Source of the DNA: Rickettsia rickettsii
GTDB lineage: Bacteria; Pseudomonadota; Alphaproteobacteria; Rickettsiales; Rickettsiaceae
DNA length: 64,000 bases
Assembly: GCF_001951015.1 (NCBI RefSeq)
Contig: NZ_CP018914.1
Coordinates: forward strand, 496,001 to 560,000
Direction of reading: 5' to 3'
Shown here: positions 41,516 through 49,109 of the stretch, one piece after another
Numbering within the stretch: position 1 is the first letter of the stretch
How the letters are laid out: each line of letters starts with the position of its first letter
The notes under the pieces: generated by a model
The model's input: only the letters and a program-made list of their open reading frames with translations
Database searches by the model: none
What the model was told of the DNA's origin: nothing
Position numbers and translations under genes: made by a program

Positions 41516-42142
41516 GTGAAAAAATTTATATTTTGTTTTTTATGTTTATGGACATTAAACATATTTGCTTCTTCTAAAACTTACCCTAATAAGCTTAATC
41601 GTTGTAAAATTACTAGAAATATATTTAATGATTATGAACCAAAAGTTTTTGAAACTACTAATAATTTATTACGTAAAACAGGAAGATTATCAAAATTTTA
41701 CGGTGAAAGAATATTAATTAAAGGAAAAGTATTAGATCAAAATTGCGTGCCGGTTGCGGATGCTAAAGTTTATTTATGGCAAGCAGGAAGCGGGGGTAAA
41801 TATCCTTACGAACCTTTAAAAACTAGAGTTGATAAAAGAAGATTTACAAGTAAAAGCGATTCAAGTTTTACCGGTTCCGGTATTGCTACTACTAATAATA
41901 AAGGAGAATATTACTTTATTAGTATGTTGCCTTATACATCTTCTCGTTATTTGAGCAGTGCAAATATAAGAATAGAGCATCCTAGTCTTACTACTCTCGA
42001 AACACGCTTAGACTTATCTAATCAAAATATGTGTGATAATGAGTGCGGTGAAGTAAATCCGATATTGATCGAACCGCAAGAAAATATGCCGTCTTATTGT
42101 TTTGACTTAGTTTTGCAAGGTACGACGCTTAAGAGGTATTGA
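41516..42142 (+). CDS. Intradiol ring-cleavage dioxygenase-like protein, probably inactive
   Basis: A 208-residue secreted protein starting at a GTG codon ([20 protein letters not shown], signal peptide). It matches the beta-subunit fold of protocatechuate 3,4-dioxygenase: [20 protein letters not shown] and GGKYPYEPL with one tyrosine in the iron position, then [16 protein letters not shown]. In active enzymes the next iron ligands are two histidines in an HxH motif. Here the equivalent reads [10 protein letters not shown], so both appear to be Asn and Arg. It probably does not hold catalytic iron. Its function in Rickettsia is unknown. Confidence 0.8.
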   Translation: MKKFIFCFLCLWTLNIFASSKTYPNKLNRCKITRNIFNDYEPKVFETTNNLLRKTGRLSKFYGERILIKGKVLDQNCVPVADAKVYLWQAGSGGKYPYEPLKTRVDKRRFTSKSDSSFTGSGIATTNNKGEYYFISMLPYTSSRYLSSANIRIEHPSLTTLETRLDLSNQNMCDNECGEVNPILIEPQENMPSYCFDLVLQGTTLKRY

Positions 42143-42150
42143 TACAGTAA

Positions 42151-42242
42151 GTCATTGCGAGGAAAATTACGAAGTAATTTGACGAAGCAATCTCAGGATA
42201 TTTGACGAGATTGCCACGCAGTCTACGACTGCTCGCAATGAC
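42151..42242. repeat. Palindromic element, family A, ending inside the small lipoprotein gene
   Basis: Ends GTCATTGCGAGGA and GCTCGCAATGACG. The right end supplies the last seven codons and stop of the minus-strand lipoprotein gene at 42223-42333. Confidence 0.85.
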
Positions 42243-42333
42243 GTTTTGCCTCTTTCTGCGGTGCTTCTAAAGGCTTTTTTATACCACAACTACATAATGT
42301 AAGTGCTAATACGAATAAATAAAATGTCTTCAT
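42223..42333 (-). CDS. lptM: 36-residue LptM (YifL)-like lipoprotein
   Basis: MKTFYLFVLALTLCSC gives a signal peptide and lipobox (LCSC, with C16 as the likely lipidated cysteine). The next residues, CGIKKPLEAP, match the LptM pattern C-G-x-K-x-P-L-x-x-P. LptM helps fold the LPS-export protein LptD, partly through disulfide rearrangement. The protein ends in RHCEQS, which is encoded by a palindromic element, so its native C-terminus was replaced. It diverges from the TlpA-like gene by 16 bp, an arrangement seen with lptM in other alphaproteobacteria. Confidence 0.75.
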   Translation of the reverse strand: MKTFYLFVLALTLCSCGIKKPLEAPQKEAKRHCEQS

Positions 42334-42349
42334 TACTATAAATTATTAT

Positions 42350-42994
42350 ATGACCTTAAGAAATTATAATAAATATCTTATATATATTATAGTATTTTTA
42401 TTATATATAATAATTTTTATTCCTAAAATTCATGCTAGGCTCTATGAGCAGCCTAAGGATAAATTAGCATTTTTAAGAGGTTCAAGCGTTCCTGATAATA
42501 TAATTTTTTTTGATGAAGAAAAAAATCAATATTCTCTTGATCAGTTTGAAGGAAAGACTATATTGTTAGTGTTTTGGGCTACTTGGAGTGCTCCTTGTGT
42601 CAAAGAAATGCCTGACCTTGATATGTTGCAAAAAGATTTTAGGAAATTACCTTTTTCAGTAATTCCGATTTCAGAAGATTATCAAGACATAAAAGTTGTG
42701 AAAGAATATTTTAAAAGCTATCAAATAAGATATTTGCCGATTTATCATGATTATAGAAATGAATTATTTAAAGCCTTAGGGGTTGTTAGTTTGCCGACTA
42801 GTATATTAATAGACCCAAACGGCAAAATAGTAACTAGCTTTGTCGGCAATACAAATTGGTATGACGAAAAAGTTAGAGGTACTATTTTATCTGCCATTTC
42901 CGGAAATTATCCTGAACCTAAAAATAGTTATAACGCGCAATCTCTGAATAAACCGGCTAAGCCTTTGCTGCCAATAAAAAAGGATGCTCTATAG
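42350..42994 (+). CDS. TlpA-like thioredoxin-fold protein lacking one active-site cysteine
   Basis: A 214-residue protein with an N-terminal anchor (residues 8-27) and a thioredoxin-fold domain of the TlpA/AhpC-TSA type: FEGKTILLVFWATW, then SAPC, then VKEMPDLDML. The active site reads W-S80-A-P-C83, where active thiol reductases have C-x-x-C, so it cannot form the usual disulfide. The cis-proline loop (VVSLPTSILIDPNG) is intact. It lies in the periplasm. A monothiol or purely binding role is possible. Its neighbour on the other strand is the LptM-like lipoprotein. Confidence 0.85.
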   Translation: MTLRNYNKYLIYIIVFLLYIIIFIPKIHARLYEQPKDKLAFLRGSSVPDNIIFFDEEKNQYSLDQFEGKTILLVFWATWSAPCVKEMPDLDMLQKDFRKLPFSVIPISEDYQDIKVVKEYFKSYQIRYLPIYHDYRNELFKALGVVSLPTSILIDPNGKIVTSFVGNTNWYDEKVRGTILSAISGNYPEPKNSYNAQSLNKPAKPLLPIKKDAL

Positions 42995-43024
42995 TAACTC
43001 CAAGTAAATAGACGAAGTGTAATT

Positions 43025-43127
43025 TGGAAAAGAGCAAGGAGTCTATAAGGCGAGGAGCGGAGCGTATACTTAATAGGTGAGTACCGCAGATCTTATAAGA
43101 CAACATAGCCAATTTTTCAAATGAAAC
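43025..43127. repeat. Repeat family E, copy 1
   Basis: AAAAGAGCAAGGAGTCTATA, then GCGAGGAGCGGAGCGTATAC, then ACCGCAGATCTTATAA and AGCCAATTTTTC. It matches the reverse complement of 59633-59735. It lies between the TlpA-like and SppA-type genes. Confidence 0.75.
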
Positions 43128-43158
43128 GAGTATATTAAATTAAAAATGAGTAAAATTA

Positions 43159-44073
43159 ATGAATGAAGTAAATAAATCAACTATGGCGAATGCTGAATTT
43201 GATCAGATAATAACCAAACGACAGATAAGTAAATTAGATCAATTATTTGCTTCGGTTTTTGGTAATTCTAAAGAGGTGATTGCCGTTTTACGCCTTAGCG
43301 GTGTTATCGGTAAAGTAAGTACTATGCAATCGGGACTTACGTTAGAATCATTAAATGCACTAATAGAAAAAGCTTTTAAAATAAAGAAATTAAAAGCATT
43401 ATGTTTAATTATTAATTCTCCCGGCGGTTCTCCGGTACAATCTGAACTTATTGCAAAACGTATTCGTGATCTTGCTGAAGAAAATAAAATAAAAATTTAT
43501 AGTTTTATTGAAGATATGGCGGCTTCAGGCGGATATTGGTTGGCTTGCAGCGGTGACCGGATATATGCTTTGCCAAGTTCGGTTATCGGTAGTATCGGAG
43601 TAGTATCAAGCGGATTCGGTTTTCATGAAGCAATTAATAAACTTGGGATAGAGAGGAGAGTTTATACGGAAGGCAAGAATAAATCAGTATTGGATCCGTT
43701 TAAACCTATTAATAAAGATGATCTTAAAATTATCAAAGATTTGCAAAAGCAGGTTTATGAACATTTTATAGAATATGTAAAAACAAGAAGAGCAGGGAAG
43801 TTAACTCAGCAAGACGAAATTTTATTTAACGGTGAATTTTGGGCAGGGCAAACGGCGCTTGATTACGGCTTAATTGATGGCATAGGTGATATGTATAGCG
43901 TAATGAAAGAAAAATTCGGTGATAATATTAAGTTTCAATATCTGTGTGCTAAGCAACCTTGGCTTAAAAAGAAACTTGGCATGGGAAGTAAGATATTAAC
44001 CGATAATCTTGCTAATTCTTTAATTGATGCGGTAGAAAATAAAATTATTAACGATAAATTTGATATGAAATAA
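43159..44073 (+). CDS. S49-family signal peptide peptidase (SppA/SohB-like)
   Basis: A 304-residue serine protease of the ClpP fold without a clear membrane anchor. Catalytic S123 lies in [12 protein letters not shown], and Lys175 lies in [13 protein letters not shown], giving the Ser/Lys dyad of S49. The oxyanion loop is [11 protein letters not shown] near residue 86. SppA enzymes degrade cleaved signal peptides. The gene is one base before dut, so the two are coupled. Confidence 0.9.
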   Translation: MNEVNKSTMANAEFDQIITKRQISKLDQLFASVFGNSKEVIAVLRLSGVIGKVSTMQSGLTLESLNALIEKAFKIKKLKALCLIINSPGGSPVQSELIAKRIRDLAEENKIKIYSFIEDMAASGGYWLACSGDRIYALPSSVIGSIGVVSSGFGFHEAINKLGIERRVYTEGKNKSVLDPFKPINKDDLKIIKDLQKQVYEHFIEYVKTRRAGKLTQQDEILFNGEFWAGQTALDYGLIDGIGDMYSVMKEKFGDNIKFQYLCAKQPWLKKKLGMGSKILTDNLANSLIDAVENKIINDKFDMK

Positions 44074-44074
44074 T

Positions 44075-44521
44075 ATGACAATAACACAAGTTAAAATTAA
44101 AAAACTAGAAAATTTTTCCGGCAGTTTGCCGGAATATGCTACAGAGCATAGTGCGGGGATGGATTTAATAGCCGCAAACGAGCAACCTATAACAATAAAA
44201 GCAGCCGCAATACAGCTAATTCCAACAGGCATCGCTATAGCACTACCGGATTCGTTTGAAGCCCAAATAAGACCCCGTTCGGGTCTTGCCGTTAAACACG
44301 GTATCACGGTTGCTAATTCACCCGGTACTATTGATGCAGATTATCGAGGTGAAATAAAGGTCATTCTTATTAATCTCGGTAAAGAAGATTTTATTATAGA
44401 AAAAGGCATGCGAATTGCACAGATGATAATCGCAAAGTACGAACGTATATTATGGGAAGAAAGTATTAGTCTTATGGAAACGATGCGTGGTAGCGGTGGC
44501 TTTGGTTCTACCGGTGTTTAG
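44075..44521 (+). CDS. dut: dUTP diphosphatase
   Basis: A 148-residue trimeric dUTPase. All five family motifs are visible: AGMDLIAA (1), [11 protein letters not shown] (2), [14 protein letters not shown] (3), [11 protein letters not shown] (4) and the C-terminal [10 protein letters not shown] (5). It removes dUTP and makes dUMP. It starts 1 bp after the S49 protease gene. Length and motifs are normal. Confidence 0.97.
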   Translation: MTITQVKIKKLENFSGSLPEYATEHSAGMDLIAANEQPITIKAAAIQLIPTGIAIALPDSFEAQIRPRSGLAVKHGITVANSPGTIDADYRGEIKVILINLGKEDFIIEKGMRIAQMIIAKYERILWEESISLMETMRGSGGFGSTGV

Positions 44522-44532
44522 TGGGTCTCTAT

Positions 44533-44661
44533 GTCATTCCCGCGTAGGCGGGAATCCAGAAAAATAACCTTAATATTGATACACAAATTACATATTAGAT
44601 AAACCTATAAAAAATAAGTTTTTTATAGGTTTTACTGGATTCCTGCTTTCGCAGGAATGAC
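44533..44661. repeat. Palindromic element, family B, complete
   Basis: Left GTCATTCCCGCGTAGGCGGG, right TTCGCAGGAATGACA, and the inner AT-rich hairpin AACCTATAAAAAA / TTTTTTATAGGTTT. Lies between dut and slt. Confidence 0.9.
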
Positions 44662-44737
44662 ATTAACGAGCCATATAACAACGCTTTTAGTAGCTCGTAA
44701 TGACTATTAGGTATCCACGCAACAAATCATAAAACTT

Positions 44738-46699
44738 ATGAAAATCACAATAGAATTGTTAATTTCTATATTGTTGTTATTAGCTTTGAAAGTAAATGCT
44801 AATTCTGATGCTGTAGATAATGTTAAACAAGTTTTTACCTATATCGATCAAAAAAATTGGTCACAAGCCGAAGATTTAGCTCTAGAAGTAAATAATAAAA
44901 TTTTAACAAAAATTGTACTTTCTCAGAAATATTTAGATAATAAATATTCAGATAATAGTTTTGAACATGTAATAAGGTTTTTATGCAATAACCCGGATTG
45001 GCCTCAAAATAAGCTGCTTGAAGAAAGAGCAGAAGAATATCTAAATAATAATACAAATAAAAAAGTAATTGTTGATTGGTTTAGTAAACATCCTCCTCTT
45101 ACCGGCAAAGGTTATAAATTTTATGCGGCAGCTGCAAGTAGTTTAATCAAAGATCAGAAGATATTACTACCTATTATTAAAGAGGCTTGGGTATACGCCA
45201 ATTTCACTCCTGAAGAAGAAAATGCATATTACAATAAGTGGCATAAATATTTAACTGCGAGTGATCATTTAGAGCGAATAGAAGAACATTTATGGAAAAA
45301 TGATATTAGATCTGCTAAGCAATCCCTGAAATATGTAGAGCAAGGTTACCGTAATTCTTTTAAAGTCCAAATTGCGATTATAGGTAAATCGCCAAATGCT
45401 GAAAAGCTTTTTAAAAGTGTTCCTGAAAAATACCATACTTCCGGTTTATTATATCGTTATTTAGATTTTAAAAAAATGCAAAAGCCGACAAAGGAAATTA
45501 TTACTTTGTTTAAGAAAGCTAAAAATAACCGTAAACATTTTGCTAAATGGTGTCGTATTCAGTCCTATTATGCTCGTGAATTCATCGATTACAAAGATTT
45601 TGCTAATAGCTATAGAATGGCAACGCTTCCTTTTGCTACTTGTCCTGAAACTATAAGGGAGCAGGAGTGGCTTGCGGGCTGGCTTTCTTTAAGTTTTTTA
45701 AAAAAGCCTGATCAAGCATTAGTACATTTTAATAAGTTTATTAAAGTTGTTAAGACTCCGATTAGTTTGGCACGTGGGTTTTATTGGCTCGGTCGTACTT
45801 ATGCAGCAAAAGGCGATAAGCAAATGGCTAGAAAATTTTACGAGCAGGCAGCTAAATATTCTTTTACCTTTTATGGGCAGGTAGCAAATATTGAATTAAA
45901 TAGGACAAAGTTAGTTTTACCTCCTATTCCCGTAATAACTTCTGAAGAAAGGAAAATTATAGAAAATAAAGAGATTATTAAAGCAATAAGGTTATTGGTT
46001 AAATATGATAAAAACTACTTAGCCCTGATATATTCCAAAGCAGCAATGAAAAATACTAAAAATTCTGCAGAAATTCAAATAATTGCGAATATTATTAAAG
46101 CCAATAATAATACTAATCATATGGTTGAGGTGGCAAAAATTGCTGCCCAAAATAATGCTTTTATTCCGGATTGTGCTTTTCCAACGCCTTATAATCTAGT
46201 AGGTTTGCCTATCCCACCTCATTTAACTTATGGAATAATTAGACAAGAATCGGTTTTTGATCATAAAGCAGTAAGTGATGCAAATGCTATGGGTCTCATG
46301 CAACTTATTAAAGGTACTGCTTGTGATACCGCAAGGTCCATAAATGTTAAATGTAATGTAGCAGACTTAACTAGAAATCCGGTATATAATATTAAACTTG
46401 GTGCGCATCATTTCAAAAAATTATTAGATAATCATAAAGGTTCTTATATTCTATCCATTGCTTCTTACAATGCCGGAAGTCATAATGTAGTAAAATGGAT
46501 AGATAGGTTTGGTGATCCAAGGGATATAAAAGATACAAGAAAAGTTATTGACTGGATAGAACTTATACCTTATCGAGAAACAAGAGATTACGTTCAAAGA
46601 GTACTTGAAAATGTTCAGATTTATCGGGTAATCTTAAATAAGAATAGTAGTTTGTACTTTAAGCGTGACTTACATGCTTGTGATATAGCAAAAAGTTAA
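44738..46699 (+). CDS. slt: Soluble lytic murein transglycosylase
   Basis: A 653-residue periplasmic enzyme with a signal peptide (about residues 1-21). A long alpha-helical superhelix resembling the Slt70 ring follows, with the catalytic SLT domain at about residues 490-640. The catalytic E504 is in GIIRQESVFDHKAVS; also visible are NAMGLMQLIKGTA and SYNAGSHNVVKW. It cuts glycan strands to give anhydro-muropeptides, the natural cargo of AmpG. Other recycling genes are nearby. Confidence 0.93.
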   Translation: MKITIELLISILLLLALKVNANSDAVDNVKQVFTYIDQKNWSQAEDLALEVNNKILTKIVLSQKYLDNKYSDNSFEHVIRFLCNNPDWPQNKLLEERAEEYLNNNTNKKVIVDWFSKHPPLTGKGYKFYAAAASSLIKDQKILLPIIKEAWVYANFTPEEENAYYNKWHKYLTASDHLERIEEHLWKNDIRSAKQSLKYVEQGYRNSFKVQIAIIGKSPNAEKLFKSVPEKYHTSGLLYRYLDFKKMQKPTKEIITLFKKAKNNRKHFAKWCRIQSYYAREFIDYKDFANSYRMATLPFATCPETIREQEWLAGWLSLSFLKKPDQALVHFNKFIKVVKTPISLARGFYWLGRTYAAKGDKQMARKFYEQAAKYSFTFYGQVANIELNRTKLVLPPIPVITSEERKIIENKEIIKAIRLLVKYDKNYLALIYSKAAMKNTKNSAEIQIIANIIKANNNTNHMVEVAKIAAQNNAFIPDCAFPTPYNLVGLPIPPHLTYGIIRQESVFDHKAVSDANAMGLMQLIKGTACDTARSINVKCNVADLTRNPVYNIKLGAHHFKKLLDNHKGSYILSIASYNAGSHNVVKWIDRFGDPRDIKDTRKVIDWIELIPYRETRDYVQRVLENVQIYRVILNKNSSLYFKRDLHACDIAKS

Positions 46700-46718
46700 T
46701 TTCTATTAGTGCTTTATT

Positions 46719-46746
46719 TTGACATATAGTAATATATAAGTATAAC
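46719..46746 (+). promoter_or_regulatory. Strong sigma-70 promoter of the unknown 319-residue gene
   Basis: A perfect TTGACA (46719-46724), a 16-base spacer and TATAAC (46741-46746). The start codon lies 40 bases downstream, with the ribosome site AAGGAG at 46774-46779. This is the best-formed promoter plus ribosome site in the window. Confidence 0.7.
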
Positions 46747-46785
46747 ATCAACACTAATTAAAAACTATGAATTAAGGAGCAGAGT

Positions 46786-47745
46786 ATGAAAAAATTAGAG
46801 CAACACTTTAAAAAACAGCGCAATGGTCACGATATTCAAGTAAAGAAATATAAAAACGATCTTGATGTAATCGGCATTAGATATGACCATAAATTTGCAC
46901 ATGTTGCAGTTCCAAATCATGCTACCGGCGGTTTTGAATATTTTAAATGGGATTGGATGACAAGCATTACGGATAGTCATTCAGAAATAGTACCAAGATT
47001 TAAGAAAATAGTAAGCATTTTAAAAGAAGCTAAAAGTAACCCAGCCCAGTATGAAAACTTAGTATCTAACTTGGATGCTAGTACTAAAAATGCACTTGAG
47101 GTTACTATTAAGAGTAATAATATTACTGTACCGATACAAGACACTAATAAGGTAATGTCAGAAATATTATCAGGAATGCAAACATGGCTAGATACAAAAA
47201 GTCATATCCCTATGGACCTTAAACAAAAATTTTTAGATTTAGGTTCTAATCATTTAGAACTATTCATAAAAGCTGCTTATAACAAATTTAACAATAAGTG
47301 GATAGTTAAAGAGTTTGTTGATAATGCTGTAAAAACTGGAGAAGAAGGTAGAAAATATCTAGCCGATTGTGATTGTAGTTCAACTGACCAGCTATGGACA
47401 AAGCTTGTTGAACCTATAATAGAAAACCTTAGAATAAGCGAAAATTCAACTGATAAATCTGAATATGATGAAATATCAGAGGCTTCGGCGAATAAACTTG
47501 GAGCAAAAGTAAAGACTTTAGCACTATCTAATACTCATGAACTACCAGCACAAAAAGAAGCATTAAAGCTTGTATATGATATGAGGAAAGGTTATATAGA
47601 TAAAGCAACTGTTGTTAAGAACATTAATTTTTTTGGTCAGGATGATACTGTATTAGGTGGGTCTGTAGAATATAGTGGCCTTACTATTGACCAAATTAGG
47701 TCTAAAGCAGTAGAGATTGCCGGTGATGATGCTGCTTTAGAATAG
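46786..47745 (+). CDS. Unknown 319-residue protein with strong expression signals
   Basis: I do not recognise this protein. It is hydrophilic, mostly helical, with no signal peptide and no membrane span. The N-terminal 60 residues are aromatic and basic (KKYKNDLDVIGIRYDHKFAH, GGFEYFKWDWMTS); the middle contains LDTKSHIPMDLKQKFLDLGS and the C-terminus is acidic. It has a near-consensus promoter and an AAGGAG ribosome site at ideal spacing. The frame is intact and codon use is like its neighbours. It may be specific to Rickettsia and could be secreted without a Sec signal, which is inference. Confidence 0.75.
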   Translation: MKKLEQHFKKQRNGHDIQVKKYKNDLDVIGIRYDHKFAHVAVPNHATGGFEYFKWDWMTSITDSHSEIVPRFKKIVSILKEAKSNPAQYENLVSNLDASTKNALEVTIKSNNITVPIQDTNKVMSEILSGMQTWLDTKSHIPMDLKQKFLDLGSNHLELFIKAAYNKFNNKWIVKEFVDNAVKTGEEGRKYLADCDCSSTDQLWTKLVEPIIENLRISENSTDKSEYDEISEASANKLGAKVKTLALSNTHELPAQKEALKLVYDMRKGYIDKATVVKNINFFGQDDTVLGGSVEYSGLTIDQIRSKAVEIAGDDAALE

Positions 47746-47817
47746 CTTCTTAAGGTTATTCGCATTGTCTATGTCATGTCTGTCCCCAGCTAAAATGGGA
47801 ATCCAGTGCTTGCCTCT

Positions 47818-47895
47818 GTCATAGCGTGTCTTGTCCACGGTATCTAGAAAAAATAAAATAAAGACTGGATGCCGTGGTCACGCCACGGCATGACA
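47818..47895. repeat. Palindromic element, family C, after a family B fragment
   Basis: GTCATAGCGTGTCTTGTCCA on the left, GTGGTCACGCCACGGCATGA on the right. It is preceded by a degraded family B half (about 47770-47812). Lies between the unknown gene and ldcA. Confidence 0.75.
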
Positions 47896-47940
47896 TAGTA
47901 GGTTTACCTGTTCATATAACAATACCTATCAATTATATTC

Positions 47941-48888
47941 ATGATTCTTAAAAATATATCTTTACTAATAATATTATTTTTTTCAATATCAACTTTTGCT
48001 GCTGGTCATAGTCTAAAAAATATCTCTATTACTGTTGTTGCTCCGGCAACAGGAGCGGATAATAAAACCTTGTCGGATTTAAAAAATATTAATGGACTAA
48101 ATTTACAAATTTCTTCTAAGTGTTTTGCTAAAGGTAAGCTACCCTTTCTTGCAAGTAGCGATGAAGTAAGATTTAATTGCCTGCGGGATGCATTATTTGA
48201 TGAGTCTGATAATATAGTATGGAGTTTACGAGGTGGTTACGGCTCTGCGAGAATAATTCCCGATTTACTAAAGCTATCAAAACCAAATAAAGAGAAATTC
48301 TTTATAGGATATAGCGATATAACAGCGTTACATCTTTTTCTATCACAAGAATGGGGCTGGAAAACTATTCACGGCAGTAATATAGCCGATCTCTTAAAGC
48401 CGGAACAAGATCAAGGTAATTTTACCAAGCTTGCTGAAATATTAAAAGGTAAAGTAAAGCAGGTTACTATAGATAATTTAGTGCCTCTGAACGATATAGC
48501 AAAATCAAGTGATCTTGTTAACGGCAAACTAACAGGCGGTAACTTAACTATGGTGCAGACTAGTATAGGAACGAGTTGGCAAATAAAGACTAAGGGCAAA
48601 ATTCTTTTTTTAGAAGATGTGAATGTAGTTCCTTTTAGATTAGATCGTGAGCTTTTACACTTAAAGCAAGCAGGGTTACTTGAGGATGTTAAGGCTATAA
48701 TATTTGGTTCATTTGGTAAAGATTTTGATGCCACAATGTTAGTGCTTCGTAATTTTGCAGATAGTTTAGATATACCGGTATTTAAAACAAATAGATTCGG
48801 TCATGAAAAAATTAACGATCCGATTATTTATAATACGAATAGTAAGATTATTAAAAGTAAAGCATTTAAGTTAGTGATGGGGTTGTAA
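47941..48888 (+). CDS. ldcA: LD-carboxypeptidase (MccF/LdcA, S66 family)
   Basis: A 315-residue protein with an N-terminal signal peptide (about residues 1-21). The S66 nucleophile is S125 in GYSDITALH; the Glu is in LFLEDVNV and the His in RFGHEKINDP. LdcA trims the terminal D-Ala from L,D bonds of recycled muropeptides, normally in the cytosol; the signal here suggests a periplasmic form, or an anchored one. It fits the wall-recycling set in the window. Confidence 0.9.
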   Translation: MILKNISLLIILFFSISTFAAGHSLKNISITVVAPATGADNKTLSDLKNINGLNLQISSKCFAKGKLPFLASSDEVRFNCLRDALFDESDNIVWSLRGGYGSARIIPDLLKLSKPNKEKFFIGYSDITALHLFLSQEWGWKTIHGSNIADLLKPEQDQGNFTKLAEILKGKVKQVTIDNLVPLNDIAKSSDLVNGKLTGGNLTMVQTSIGTSWQIKTKGKILFLEDVNVVPFRLDRELLHLKQAGLLEDVKAIIFGSFGKDFDATMLVLRNFADSLDIPVFKTNRFGHEKINDPIIYNTNSKIIKSKAFKLVMGL

Positions 48889-48957
48889 GCACTATTGCGA
48901 GCAGTTGCTAAGCCGTCATTGCGAGCGACTGAAAGCCTTGTTGCATGGTTTGTTTAT

Positions 48958-49057
48958 GTCATATTCCCGTGTAGGCGGGAATCCTAGGGTAAAGCGAGAT
49001 AAATCGAGCTTTAAAAAAAGTTTTAAAGTACTGGATTCCTGCCTACGCGGGAATGAC
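48958..49057. repeat. Palindromic element, family B, with family A half copies before it
   Basis: GTCATATTCCCGTGTAGGCG on the left and ACGCGGGAATGACA on the right. At 48893-48935 two left ends of family A (ATTGCGAGCAG, GTCATTGCGAGCG) stand side by side. The 221 bases between ldcA and addB consist of these repeats. Confidence 0.8.
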
Positions 49058-49109
49058 ATTGAGTCTTAAGTTGACACCCATGCACCTGCACAGGAATGAC
49101 ATAATGAGC

